NCBI RefSeq assembly: GCF_030064675.1
Contig: NZ_CP116413.1
Coordinates: 2,078,001-2,142,000, forward strand
Origin: Crossiella sp. CA-258035
Lineage (GTDB): Bacteria; Actinomycetota; Actinomycetes; Mycobacteriales; Pseudonocardiaceae
Direction of reading: 5' to 3'
DNA: 64,000 nt
The notes beneath the pieces were generated by a model. It worked only from the letters and a program-made list of their open reading frames with translations, did no database searches and was not told where the DNA came from. Position 1 is the stretch's first letter. Each line of letters opens with the position of its first letter. A program made the translations under genes and the position numbers. Shown one piece after another: positions 17,104 to 25,639 of the stretch.

Positions 17104-17684
17104 ACAGCGCCGCACCGGCCTGGCTCGGGCGATGCCGGGCCAGCCGCACCGGATCACTGCCGCGTCCGCCGGTGCTGGGCCGCTCAGGCGGCACGGGATG
17201 GATCCCTCCCGTGGCCGCTGCGAGCGACCCGGCGACGGCGGTGGACCGAACCGGTGCGGTCACGACCTCGCTCCGCTCGCGGAGGCTCGATCGGACTGCC
17301 CCGGGTTGGCCCGCCCCGGGCGATCTGGCGGCGGGGCCGTCCTGGCCCGGCTCAGTGCCTGGATCGTCAGGGTGCCTGAATCGTCAGGGTGCGGCGGTGA
17401 TCGGCTTGGCCGGCTTGGCATGCCCGCCCCGTCCGGCGTGGTGACAACCCTCGTCTCGCCCGGTTCCGCCTGACCGAGGTCGCGGCGCCGGATGCGCCGG
17501 GGACCGGTCTGGCTCGGACAGTCCAGCGGTTCGGCGATCCGGGAGCCAGCGGTCTGCTGCTGGCCCGAGGTCAGTGGTTCGGCGGGGCCTGCTGAACCAG
17601 CGGTGCGGTTCTCCGGCGCGGTTGCGCCCGGACTGGCTCGATGGAGTCCGGATGCGGTGCCGCGCCTGGCCGGAGCGGGCTGGG
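17104..17684. other. Non-coding stretch without a convincing gene
   Basis: No frame shows steady third-position GC bias or a recognisable domain. A short direct repeat (two copies of GTGCCTG(G/A)ATCGTCAGG, about 17356-17391) is present. It may contain decayed coding sequence. Confidence 0.4.
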
Positions 17685-18116
17685 TCAGCTGGGGCCGGGC
17701 CTGCCGCGTCGAGGTTGGCCTGAAAGGAATCGACTCGACTGCGGGTGCGGGCCTCGGTGGGGACGGCCGGGCTGAGGGTTGTCGTACTGCGGCTTGCCGT
17801 GCGGCGGGTCGCCGTAGTGGGGTTCGCCGGGCGGGGAGTTGCCGGGCTGGGGTCGGTGGCCGGGTGGATGTACGGGTGTAGGGGCCTCCTGATTCTGGTT
17901 GACATAGCGGAACTTGGGCGTGGACCGCACACACGTGGGGCAGTAACGGGCTGTGCGCTCGGCCCGCCGCCGGTTCGGCGGCACGGCGGGGGAGTTGCAC
18001 AACGCGAACCAGACCCGGAGCTCTCGGGTCACCTGAAGCTGGTCGGCGTCAGGAGCCACGCGATGCAGCAGAGGACGGAACAGGCCTGGCCACCAGGGGA
18101 CGTCCTCGCCATGCAC
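17685..18116 (-). CDS. Small proline-rich protein with a Cys-containing N-terminal domain
   Basis: 143 aa, not recognised. The start GTG 18116 has an excellent GGAGG (18128-18124) 7 nt upstream and the codons are strongly GC3-biased, so the frame is likely real. Residues 1-75 are a compact region with VTRELRVWFALCNSPAVPPN and RTARYCPTCVRSTPKFRYV, giving a Cys plus a CxxC pair that might bind a metal. Residues 80-143 are Pro/Gly/His-rich with PxYG-like repeats (GEPHYGDPPHGKPQYDNPQ) and are probably disordered. A perfect 18-bp dyad lies 54 bp upstream. Confidence 0.6.
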   Translation of the reverse strand: MHGEDVPWWPGLFRPLLHRVAPDADQLQVTRELRVWFALCNSPAVPPNRRRAERTARYCPTCVRSTPKFRYVNQNQEAPTPVHPPGHRPQPGNSPPGEPHYGDPPHGKPQYDNPQPGRPHRGPHPQSSRFLSGQPRRGRPGPS

Positions 18117-18169
18117 AGTAGCGCCTCCGAAGGGGAGGGTCCGACCACTTCATGGGCAAACGTAGCCAG

Positions 18170-18187
18170 ATCCCACGACCGTGGGAT
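18170..18187. promoter_or_regulatory. 18-bp dyad
   Basis: ATCCCACG (18170-18177) and CGTGGGAT (18180-18187) are perfect arms around 2 bp, between the proline-rich gene (minus) and the glycosyltransferase gene (plus). Candidate operator for either or both. Confidence 0.6.
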
Positions 18188-18355
18188 ACCGCCGCCCGTG
18201 TCGTGCGGAAATGGCGGCGAAATCAGTCACGCCGGGTGGTTTCGAGTACGTGAACTTGGGCCGGACTCCTACTTTGGGAGGTACCGGATCGGCGGTGGCA
18301 ACCGATTGTGTTCCACACACTGAGGGAACGACGATCCGCAAACGGGGCAACGACG

Positions 18356-19630
18356 ATGAACGTGCTGCTTCTGGCCTACGGCTCGCTGGGGGACATCCAG
18401 CCTTTCGTCGCGCTCGGCAAGGCGCTTGAGCAGGCCGGGTACAAGGCGGTGCTGGCCGCGCCCGCGCGGTTCGAGTCCTACGTCGCCGAGCACGATTTGC
18501 CTTTTTCGCCGATCAGTGATGCCCTGGTGGAGCTCGCTGACAGCGCGGAGCTTCGGGCCTCGCGAGAAGGCGATGCGGTGCAAGCCGGTGTGGCCTGGCT
18601 CGATGCCCTCCGGCGCGGCAAGGACGCGGCGACCGCTGTGCTCGAGGACAGCTGGGCGGCCGCGGCGTTCGGGCCCGACCTGGTGGTGCACCACCCGATC
18701 ACGGCCGGACAGCACATCGCGGAGAAGCTTCGGGTTCCGTCGGTGCTGGCCTCGCCGCAGACCGCCTACGTGCCGACGGACGCGTTCCCCTGTTCGCTGA
18801 TCTCGGTGCCGGACTGGTTGCCGCCGGCGTTCAACCGGTTCACCTACACACTGCTCGGGCTGTCCGGACGACTGTTGTCCAAGCCGACCGACCGGTGGCG
18901 GGAGCAGGTGCTCGGCCTGCCCCGGCGCCGGGGACAGCACGACCCGCTGCGTCAGCCCGACGGGCGGTCCACGACGGTGCTGAACGCGTTCAGCCCGCAC
19001 GTGTTCCCGCCCGCGCCGGACTGGCCGGAATCCGTGCACACCACGGGCTACTGGTTCCTGCCCGCAGCCACGGACTGGACACCGCCGCCCGCGCTGGCGG
19101 AGTTCATGCACGCCGGCGCACCGCCGGTGTGCGTGACCTTCGGCAGCACGGTCGGCGGCGACCCTCGGCGCTTGGCGCGCACCGTGCTGGACGCGGTGCG
19201 GCTGGCAGGCGTCCGCGCGGTGCTGGTGTCCGGGTGGGGCGGGATGCAGCTGGACGAGCTGCCCCCGGAGGTCATGCTGGTCGACCACGTGCCGTTCGAC
19301 TGGCTGTTCCCCCGGGTGTCCGCGGTGGTGCACCACGGTGGCGGCGGCACCAGCGCGGCTGCCGTGGTCGCCGGGCGGCCGCAGGTCGGCTGCCCGGTCG
19401 TGGCGGACCAGCCGCAGTGGGCGCGGCGGATGCACCACCTCGGGGTGGCACCGCCGCCGATCCCGCAGCGGGTGCTGACCACACGGGCGCTGGCCGAGGC
19501 GATCCACCTCGCCGTCACCGATCCGGGCATGGCCCGGCGGGCCGAACGGCTCGGTCGGCTGGTGAACGCCGAGCGCGGTGCGGAGGCCGCGGTGGCGGTG
19601 CTGGAGAAGCTGGTGCGGCGCAAGGCTTGA
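18356..19630 (+). CDS. GT1 family glycosyltransferase (sterol/MGT-like)
   Basis: 424 aa GT-B enzyme, predicted to move a sugar from a nucleotide donor to a lipid or polyketide-like acceptor. The N-terminal domain opens with MNVLLLAYGSLGDIQPFVALG, typical of sterol 3-beta-glucosyltransferases and macrolide glycosyltransferases. The donor-binding region near residues 315-355 reads DHVPFDWLFPRVSAVVHHGG, followed by GGTSAAAVVAGRPQVGCPVV and ADQPQWA, the full GT1 signature. ATG 18356 is chosen by alignment of the first strand; there is no good ribosome binding site. Its TGA stop lies inside the -35 hexamer of the next promoter. Confidence 0.9.
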   Translation: MNVLLLAYGSLGDIQPFVALGKALEQAGYKAVLAAPARFESYVAEHDLPFSPISDALVELADSAELRASREGDAVQAGVAWLDALRRGKDAATAVLEDSWAAAAFGPDLVVHHPITAGQHIAEKLRVPSVLASPQTAYVPTDAFPCSLISVPDWLPPAFNRFTYTLLGLSGRLLSKPTDRWREQVLGLPRRRGQHDPLRQPDGRSTTVLNAFSPHVFPPAPDWPESVHTTGYWFLPAATDWTPPPALAEFMHAGAPPVCVTFGSTVGGDPRRLARTVLDAVRLAGVRAVLVSGWGGMQLDELPPEVMLVDHVPFDWLFPRVSAVVHHGGGGTSAAAVVAGRPQVGCPVVADQPQWARRMHHLGVAPPPIPQRVLTTRALAEAIHLAVTDPGMARRAERLGRLVNAERGAEAAVAVLEKLVRRKA

Positions 19631-19657
19631 CCTGGAGCGCGCTCCAGCGGACAGGCT
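19627..19657 (+). promoter_or_regulatory. MerR-type promoter/operator, leaderless
   Basis: TTGACC (19627-19632), 19-bp spacer, CAGGCT (19652-19657). The perfect 16-bp palindrome CTGGAGCGCGCTCCAG (19632-19647) fills the spacer. The -10 ends exactly 6 nt before the ATG at 19664, the same geometry as at 14016-14053. Confidence 0.78.
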
Positions 19658-19663
19658 CGGCGC

Positions 19664-20638
19664 ATGCGACAGATCACCCTCGGTGGTGCCGGCGGCCAGC
19701 GGGCCAGCGTGTTGTGCCTCGGCGCGCTGCCGTTCGGGTCCTCAGTGGACCGGGACACCTCCTTCGCCATCCTCGACCGGTTCGTCGAGGCGGGCGGGAA
19801 CTTCATCGACACCGCGAACAACTACGTGTTCTGGACCGAGGACGGAAAGGGTGACGAAAGCGAGAACCTGCTCGGCGACTGGCTGCGCACCAGGGGCAAC
19901 CGGTCCGAGGTGGTGCTGGCGTCCAAGGTGGGCGCGCTGCCGGACCCGGACAAGGCCGGACAGTTCCCGGACAACGCGGAAGGCTTGTCCGCCAAGGTGA
20001 TCAGCACCCAGCTGGACAACAGTCTGCGGCGGCTGGGCACTGATCACCTGGACGTGTACTACGCGCACATCGAGGACCGCTCGGTGCCGCTGGCCGAGAC
20101 GGTCGGCGCGTTCGGCGAGGCCGTGGCGCAGGGCAAGGTGCGGGTGCCGGGGTGCAGCAACCACCCGACCTGGCGGATCGACCGCGCGCGTGAACTGGCG
20201 AAGCGGGATGGGCTTGCGCCGTACGGAGTTCTGCAGTTCCGGCACAGCTACCTCCGGCCGCGGCCGGACATCAGGCTGCCCGAGACCGGCCACGTTCAGG
20301 CCAGTGATGAGCTGCTGGATTATGTGCGCACCGAGGAAGACCTGGTGCTGACCGCGTACACGACCCTGCTGTTCGGGGCCTACACCCGGCCGGACCGCCC
20401 GCTGCACGAGCACTACGACCACCCCGGTACCCGGCGCAAGATCGCCGTGCTGCAAGAGGTGGCCGCCGAGCTGGGCGCCACGGTGAACCAGGTGGTGCTG
20501 GCGTGGCTGTTGCACGGCAACCCGGTGGTGGTGCCGGTGCTGGGCGTCAGCTCGGTGGCGCAGCTGGAGGAGTCACTGGTGGCGGCGGAGCTGGAGCTCA
20601 GCGCGGACCAGTTGGCCCGGCTCGCCGCGGCTTGCTGA
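19664..20638 (+). CDS. Aldo/keto reductase under MerR-type control
   Basis: 324 aa. TIM-barrel AKR with Asp/Tyr in NFIDTANNYVFWTEDGKGDE (near residues 45-65), Lys in VVLASKVG and His in VYYAHIEDRS. The region after FIDTANNY is longer than in most AKRs, a mark of the subgroup that is commonly MerR-controlled in actinobacteria. The ATG is the predicted transcription start. It differs clearly from the other AKR at 16024, so these are not recent duplicates. The gene ends convergent to PadR, with a strong hairpin between. Confidence 0.9.
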   Translation: MRQITLGGAGGQRASVLCLGALPFGSSVDRDTSFAILDRFVEAGGNFIDTANNYVFWTEDGKGDESENLLGDWLRTRGNRSEVVLASKVGALPDPDKAGQFPDNAEGLSAKVISTQLDNSLRRLGTDHLDVYYAHIEDRSVPLAETVGAFGEAVAQGKVRVPGCSNHPTWRIDRARELAKRDGLAPYGVLQFRHSYLRPRPDIRLPETGHVQASDELLDYVRTEEDLVLTAYTTLLFGAYTRPDRPLHEHYDHPGTRRKIAVLQEVAAELGATVNQVVLAWLLHGNPVVVPVLGVSSVAQLEESLVAAELELSADQLARLAAAC

Positions 20639-20906
20639 CCAAGCGCCGCGATCCGGATGCGGGGCAGGGGCCGGGGCCGCGAGGGTGCGCGCCGGATGCC
20701 GCCGGACGACGGGGGTGCCGCGGGGTGCGGCAGGCGCTGCGGGTCCGGCTGGATGTAGCGGCTGTGGCGGATCTTGCGGCTGTGGCTGGATGTTGCGGGT
20801 GCGGCTGGGTTCCGCGGACGGTTGCGGGGCGGGTGATCGCGCCGCAACGCGTGCTGCGGTCGACCGGCGGGCGACGGGGGGTGGGTCGCGGTGTCGGCGG
20901 CGGTGT
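20639..20906. other. G-rich low-complexity intergenic region
   Basis: Recurring GGCTGTGGC / GGATGTTGCGG / GGTGCGGCTGG blocks, strongly purine-biased on the plus strand, with no convincing gene. Similar in character to the minisatellite at 52100. Confidence 0.4.
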
Positions 20907-20936
20907 GGGGCGTGACGGGACTTCGCGTCACGCCCC
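20907..20936. terminator. Bidirectional terminator between AKR and PadR genes
   Basis: GGGGCGTGACG (20907-20917) and CGTCACGCCCC (20926-20936) form a perfect 11-bp stem with an 8-nt loop, 11 bp from the PadR stop. Confidence 0.75.
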
Positions 20937-20947
20937 TGCCGGGCCGG

Positions 20948-21718
20948 TCACTGCTGGTCGTCCTCTTCCGCGAGGATGCGGTAGAGGTTGCGGCGGACCT
21001 CGGCGAGGAGTTGGCGGGCTCGGGCGGCCTGCTCCGGGGTGCCGGCGGCGGCGACCTGGAGGGCGGCCTGGTGGACCTGGCCGAGTAGCTCCTGGAGCTC
21101 GACCACCGCGGTGTCCACGCCGCCGCTGACGGTGTCCCAGACCACGGCGAGCTCGGCCTCGTTCTCCGCGACGTAGGTGCGGCCTGCCTCGGTCAGTTCG
21201 ACCATCTGGCGGCCGCCTTCCTTCTCGGAGACGACCAGGCCCTCTTCCGCGAGCTGCTTGAGCACGGGGTAGATCGAGCCGGGGCTGGGACGCCAGTAGC
21301 CGTCGCTGCGTTCGGTGATGTCGGCGATGAGCTGGTAGCCGTGAGTCGGGCCGTCGACCAGGACGAGCAGCACCGCGGCCCGGACGTCGCCGCGGCCGAC
21401 CTTGGGGCGCTGCCAGCCGCTGCCGGGGCCGCCGAAGCCGGGGGGCATGGGCGGGAACGGGCCGCCGTGGCGTGGGCCGGCCGGGCCGCGGTCCGGGGTC
21501 CAGCCCCAGAAGTGGCGGTGGCCGCCCCGGCCTCGGCCGTGGCCGCGCTCGTGTGGGCCACCACCGCGGCGGCCCCGCTCGCCGCGGCGCTCACCTCGGC
21601 CTTCGGCGGGCTCGCCGGGAACTTCGCCGGTGTCGTTGTGCATGGCCACCCGGGTCCACGGGGTCCGCATGCGCGGGCCGCTGAACCAGGGGCCGAAAGC
21701 TGCTGCGTGGGCAGTCAT
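20948..21718 (-). CDS. PadR family transcriptional regulator with a Gly/Arg/His-rich N-terminal extension
   Basis: 256 aa from ATG 21718, supported by AAGGAG 7 nt upstream. The PadR winged helix is residues about 107-185 (VRAAVLLVLVDGPTHGYQLI, then RPSPGSIYPVLKQLAEEGLV), followed by a helical dimerisation tail. Residues 35-100 are an atypical stretch of GERRGERGRRGGGPHERGHG-like composition followed by Pro/Gly, probably disordered and able to contact nucleic acid or metal. No transporter gene, the usual PadR target, is adjacent, so it may mainly autoregulate through the dyad upstream. Confidence 0.92.
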   Translation of the reverse strand: MTAHAAAFGPWFSGPRMRTPWTRVAMHNDTGEVPGEPAEGRGERRGERGRRGGGPHERGHGRGRGGHRHFWGWTPDRGPAGPRHGGPFPPMPPGFGGPGSGWQRPKVGRGDVRAAVLLVLVDGPTHGYQLIADITERSDGYWRPSPGSIYPVLKQLAEEGLVVSEKEGGRQMVELTEAGRTYVAENEAELAVVWDTVSGGVDTAVVELQELLGQVHQAALQVAAAGTPEQAARARQLLAEVRRNLYRILAEEDDQQ

Positions 21719-21748
21719 GTGATCACTCCTTGAATAGTCGCGACATGC

Positions 21749-21778
21749 TATTCGTGTCGCCGATGTGTTCACGATATA
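21749..21778. promoter_or_regulatory. Candidate PadR operator
   Basis: TATTCGTG (21749-21756) and CACGATATA (21770-21778) form an imperfect dyad with TCGTG/CACGA cores, followed by the perfect palindrome CGATATATCG (21772-21781). AT-rich compared with its surroundings and 31 bp upstream of the PadR ATG. Confidence 0.5.
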
Positions 21779-21824
21779 TCGCCAACACTCGAGACGCAAG
21801 CATGACCTGCCCCCGGACAGTGAA

Positions 21825-21855
21825 ACGGCGGGTCCCCTGAGTGGAGACCCGCCGT
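21825..21855. terminator. Hairpin terminator of the aminotransferase operon
   Basis: ACGGCGGGTC (21825-21834) pairs perfectly with GACCCGCCGT (21846-21855), with an 11-nt loop, 18 bp after the aminotransferase stop. Confidence 0.75.
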
Positions 21856-21873
21856 GTTTGCCCAGCTCAGCGG

Positions 21874-23058
21874 CTAGATGTTGGTTGGGATGCGGCGCAG
21901 GGCACGGAGGCGGTCGATGGCGGTGTGCAGGGTGTCGGGACGCTTCGGGAAAGCGAAGCGGACCAGCTTCCGGCCCTCCTCGGGGTTGGCGTAGAAGGAG
22001 GAGCCGGGGACCACCGCGACGCCGAGGTCGGTGATCAGGCGGCGGGCGAACTCGACGTCATGGCCGCCGGGGTCGAGGTCCTCGGTGCCGCAGAGCACGT
22101 AGTAGGCGCCGTCGGGCGCGTGCAGCCGGAAGCCGATCTCGGTCAGCGCCGGGCAGAGCAGGTCTCGCAGTTCGCGGTAGTGCGCGGCCAGGCCGGTGTA
22201 GTACTCCGGCGGCAGGCCCAGCGCGGTGACCGAGGCGGCTTGCAGCGGGGTGGGCGCGCCGACGGTGAGGAAGTCGTGCACGGTGCGGATCGCCTTGGTC
22301 GCCCAGGCCGGGGCGATGGTCCAGCCGACCCGCCAGCCGGTCACCGCGTAGGTCTTGGACACGCTGTTGATGGTGATCGTGCGGTCGCTCAGGCCCGGCA
22401 CGGTGGCCGGGGGGATGTGGCCGCCGTCGCCGAGGAAGTGGATGTGCTCGTAGATCTCGTCGGTGATGCACAGGACGTCGTAGCGCTGGCACAGCTCGGC
22501 GATCAGGTCCAGCTCGGCGCGGCTGAACACCTTGCCGGTCGGGTTGTGCGGGGTGTTGACCACGATCGCCCTGGTGCGCTCGGAAAACACAGCGCGCAGC
22601 TCGGCCTCGTCGATGGACCAGTCCGGGCGGTGCAGCGGGACGAACCGGGGGGTGGCGCCAGCGAGCACCGCGTCCGGGCCGTAGTTCTCGTAGTGCGGCT
22701 CGAACATGATCACCTCGTCGCCGGGTTCGACCAGGGCGAGCATGGTGGCGACCATGGCCTCGGTGGCGCCGCAGGTCACGCAGATCTCGGTCTCCGGGTC
22801 GACCTGCCAGCCCGGGTAGGCCCACCCGGTCTTGGTGGCGATGGCCTCGCGCAGCGCGGACTCGCCGAAGGTGATCGGGTACTGGTTCAGGTCGGCGTCC
22901 ACCGCGTCCTTGACCGCCTGCTTCAGCTCCGGCGGGCAGGCGAAGTCGGGCAGGCCCTGGGACAGGTTCACCGCGTCGTGCGCGGTGGCCAACCGGGTCA
23001 TCTCCCGGATCACCGACTCGGTGAACGAGGCGACCTTGCTGCTGACCCGAGTGATCAC
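21874..23058 (-). CDS. PLP-dependent aminotransferase, class I/II (kynurenine/methionine aminotransferase-like)
   Basis: 394 aa fold-type I aminotransferase. Landmarks: NLSQGLPDF near residue 31, CGATEAM near 96, NTPHNPTGK near 168, ITDEIYEH near 198, and the PLP lysine in [15 protein letters not shown] near 233. Closest in pattern to MtaE/YbdL and kynurenine aminotransferases. It is the last gene of a coupled operon: its ATG overlaps the ureohydrolase stop by 4 bp. With transporter and ureohydrolase upstream, it could remove the amino group of the amine or amino acid left after guanidino cleavage (inference). Confidence 0.92.
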   Translation of the reverse strand: MITRVSSKVASFTESVIREMTRLATAHDAVNLSQGLPDFACPPELKQAVKDAVDADLNQYPITFGESALREAIATKTGWAYPGWQVDPETEICVTCGATEAMVATMLALVEPGDEVIMFEPHYENYGPDAVLAGATPRFVPLHRPDWSIDEAELRAVFSERTRAIVVNTPHNPTGKVFSRAELDLIAELCQRYDVLCITDEIYEHIHFLGDGGHIPPATVPGLSDRTITINSVSKTYAVTGWRVGWTIAPAWATKAIRTVHDFLTVGAPTPLQAASVTALGLPPEYYTGLAAHYRELRDLLCPALTEIGFRLHAPDGAYYVLCGTEDLDPGGHDVEFARRLITDLGVAVVPGSSFYANPEEGRKLVRFAFPKRPDTLHTAIDRLRALRRIPTNI

Positions 23059-24071
23059 CGGTGCTTCTCCTTGTCGATTCGGCGGCGCGCCGCGATGAGA
23101 CTGATCAGTTCGTAGGCGGTGTGCGCGGCGGCGATCGCGGTCAGCTCGGCGTGGTCGTAGGCCGGGCTGACCTCCACCACGTCCGCGCCGACGATCCGGC
23201 AGCCCGCCAGGCCGCGCAGGATGCCGAGCAGCTCCCGGCTGGTCAGGCCGCCCGCCTCGGGGGTGCCGGTGCCGGGGGCGTGCGCGGGGTCGAGCACGTC
23301 GATGTCCACCGAGATGTAGAGCGGGGCGTCGTCGATCCGCGTGGCGATCCGGGCGGCGATCTCGCGGGCGCTGGTTTCCGCCAGGTCCATCGAGGTGATC
23401 GCCAGGAAGCCGAGCGCCTCGTCCGTGGCCAGGTCGCCGGGGCCGTAGAGCGGGCCGCGGATGCCGACGTGGGTGAGCCGGGAGGTGTCGAGCAGGCCCT
23501 CCTCGGCGGCGCGGCGGAACACCGTGCCGTGGGTGTGCGCGGCGCCGAAGTAGGTGTCCCAGGTGTCCAGGTGCGCGTCGAAGTGCAGCAGCGCCACCGG
23601 TCCGTGCCTGCCGGCGACCGCGCGCAGCATGGGCAGCGCGATGGTGTGGTCGCCGCCGAGGGCGACCGGGATGGCGCCGGTGGCCACCAGGGCGGTGGTG
23701 GCCTCGGTCATCTGGGCCAGGGCCTCGGGGATGTCGAAGGGGTTGGCCGCGACGTCACCGCAGTCGGCGACCTGGACCGTGGCGAACGGGGAGATGGCCA
23801 GGCCGGGGTGGTAGGGGCGGAGCAGGCGGCTGCCCTCGCGGATCGCGGCCGGGCCGAAGCGGGCGCCGGGTCGGTAGGAGGCGCCGGCGTCGAAGGGGAA
23901 GCCGAGGACGGCGATGTCGCAGCGGTCGACCTCGTCGCGGCGGGGCAGGCGGGCGAAGGTGGGCCAGCCGGCGAAACGGGGGACCCGGGACGCGTCGATC
24001 GGTCCCCGGATGCCGAGCTGGTCTGGGTTGCTGAGTTGCCCGGGAGCAGGGGGAGGGGTGGGCGCGGTCAT
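23055..24071 (-). CDS. Agmatinase-family ureohydrolase
   Basis: 338 aa Mn-dependent enzyme that releases urea from a guanidino compound (agmatine, guanidinobutyrate or similar). The metal ligands are all present: GGDHT near residue 145, [10 protein letters not shown] near 169, and [20 protein letters not shown] near 250. Start ATG 24071 overlaps the symporter stop (ATGA) and its stop overlaps the aminotransferase start (ATGA), so the three genes are translationally coupled. The exact guanidino substrate cannot be told from motifs; agmatinase is the default name. Confidence 0.88.
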   Translation of the reverse strand: MTAPTPPPAPGQLSNPDQLGIRGPIDASRVPRFAGWPTFARLPRRDEVDRCDIAVLGFPFDAGASYRPGARFGPAAIREGSRLLRPYHPGLAISPFATVQVADCGDVAANPFDIPEALAQMTEATTALVATGAIPVALGGDHTIALPMLRAVAGRHGPVALLHFDAHLDTWDTYFGAAHTHGTVFRRAAEEGLLDTSRLTHVGIRGPLYGPGDLATDEALGFLAITSMDLAETSAREIAARIATRIDDAPLYISVDIDVLDPAHAPGTGTPEAGGLTSRELLGILRGLAGCRIVGADVVEVSPAYDHAELTAIAAAHTAYELISLIAARRRIDKEKHR

Positions 24072-25507
24072 CGGGCCGCCGTCGGTTCGGCGGGGTTGCT
24101 CTCGCCCGCGAGGCGGCGTTCCCAGGTGGCCAGCCGGGCCGGGTCCTCGGGGCGGGTGAGCAGGCTGACCGTCACGTAGCTGACCAGGCCGACGAGCAGA
24201 CCCAGGTAGATCGGTTCCTGGGCGGACAGGCCGAAGTAGGCCATGCAGGCGATCACGGTGCCACCGCCGAGGGTCATCGCGGTCAGGGCGCCGGCGCGGG
24301 TGGCTCGGCGCCAGAGCAGGCCGCCGAGGATCGGTACCAGGAGGCCGCCCACCAGGAGGTTGTAGGCGACGTCCAGGGCGGTGACCACGTCGGAGACCAG
24401 GCAGGCGATGGCCACTCCGAGCACGCCGAGGATCAGTGTGAACAGACGCGTGGTGCGCAGGTCGTCGCCCGCGCCGGGATTGCGGCGCAGGCGGGGCCAC
24501 AGGTCGTTGCCGGCGACCGTGGCGCAGGCGATGAGGGCGCCGCTGGCGGTGGACATGACCGCGGCCAGCGCGGCCGCCAGCACCAGGCCCTTGAGACCGA
24601 CCGGCAGGGCCTCGGTGACGATGGTGGCGAACGCCCGGTCGCGGGCCTCCAGCGCCGGGTACAGCGCCTTGGTCGCGGTGCCGATGAGAGCGCCGGCGAA
24701 GGCGTAGACCAGGCAGTAGACGCCGGAGAACGCGCCGCCGATCCGGGCCACCCTGTCATCCCGCGCGGTGAACACCCGCTGCCAGATGTCCTGGCCGATG
24801 AGCAGGCCGAAGAAGTACAGCAGCACGTACTTGAAGATGTTCTCGCCGCCGATGGCCCACAGCGAGAAGAACTGCGGCTCCAGCTTCGCCGCCATCGCGC
24901 TGAACCCGCCCGCCTTGATGATCGCCGCGGGCAGCAGCACCAGCAGGATGCCGACGCTCTTCACCACGAACTGCACGATGTCGGTCGCGGTGATCGACCA
25001 CATGCCGCCGAGCACCGAGTACAGCACCACGATGCCGCCGCCGAGCAGCACCGACGGGATGTGCGACATCCCGAACAGCACGCCGAAAATGGTGGCGCAG
25101 GCGATGGTGGAGGTGGCCATCAGCATCAGCGAGTAGGCCCACATGACCACGCCGGAGACCGGCGCCGCCTTGCCGCCGTAGCGCAGGTCGAGCATCTCGC
25201 TGACCGTGTAGACCTTGAGCCGGGTGATCCGCGCGGCGAACACCAGGCTCAGGCCGAGCACGCCGAGCCCGATGGTCAGCACCATCCACGCCCCGGACAG
25301 CCCGTACTGGTAGCCCAGCCCGATCCCGCCGACGGTGGACGCGCCGCCGAGCACCACCGCGGACATGGTGCCGGAGTACATGACGTAGCCCAGGCGCCTA
25401 CCCGCGACCAGGAACTCGCTCTTGTCCCTGGCCCGCCGGGCCGCCCACCAGCCGATGACCACCATGGCCACCAGGTAGGTGATCATCACCGCCGAGTCGA
25501 TCGTCAC
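24068..25507 (-). CDS. Sodium:solute symporter (SSS family)
   Basis: 479 aa with about 13 predicted transmembrane helices. Typical SSS stretches are [19 protein letters not shown] near residue 35, [17 protein letters not shown] near 165 and [17 protein letters not shown] near 320. GTG 25507 is preferred because AAGGAGG lies 4 nt before it on the minus strand; an internal ATG gives a shorter N-terminus. First gene of the operon with a ureohydrolase and an aminotransferase and divergent from pucR, so it likely imports the guanidino compound or polyamine degraded by the operon. Confidence 0.92.
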   Translation of the reverse strand: MTIDSAVMITYLVAMVVIGWWAARRARDKSEFLVAGRRLGYVMYSGTMSAVVLGGASTVGGIGLGYQYGLSGAWMVLTIGLGVLGLSLVFAARITRLKVYTVSEMLDLRYGGKAAPVSGVVMWAYSLMLMATSTIACATIFGVLFGMSHIPSVLLGGGIVVLYSVLGGMWSITATDIVQFVVKSVGILLVLLPAAIIKAGGFSAMAAKLEPQFFSLWAIGGENIFKYVLLYFFGLLIGQDIWQRVFTARDDRVARIGGAFSGVYCLVYAFAGALIGTATKALYPALEARDRAFATIVTEALPVGLKGLVLAAALAAVMSTASGALIACATVAGNDLWPRLRRNPGAGDDLRTTRLFTLILGVLGVAIACLVSDVVTALDVAYNLLVGGLLVPILGGLLWRRATRAGALTAMTLGGGTVIACMAYFGLSAQEPIYLGLLVGLVSYVTVSLLTRPEDPARLATWERRLAGESNPAEPTAAR

Positions 25508-25577
25508 CGGTCCTCCTTCGCCGCGAGTGGAACCGAGTTGGTAGGACCGTAGGGACCCGCCGGACCGCTGCGAAGTG

Positions 25578-25617
25578 GATGATTCGCACAACTGACAACA
25601 CTGTCCAGGACGATTCG
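25578..25617. promoter_or_regulatory. Direct repeats in the pucR / symporter intergenic region
   Basis: GATGATTCG (25578-25586) and GACGATTCG (25609-25617) match at 8 of 9 bases and are offset by 31 bp, about three helical turns, so both face the same side of DNA. Candidate binding site for the adjacent PucR protein. Confidence 0.5.
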
Positions 25618-25639
25618 TCCACCGGTGAAGGAGTGCGGC

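Noticed and set aside
17104-17684. Extension of the proline-rich gene or another gene in this region
   Set aside because: The proline-rich frame stops at 17685 and other frames show no coding character.
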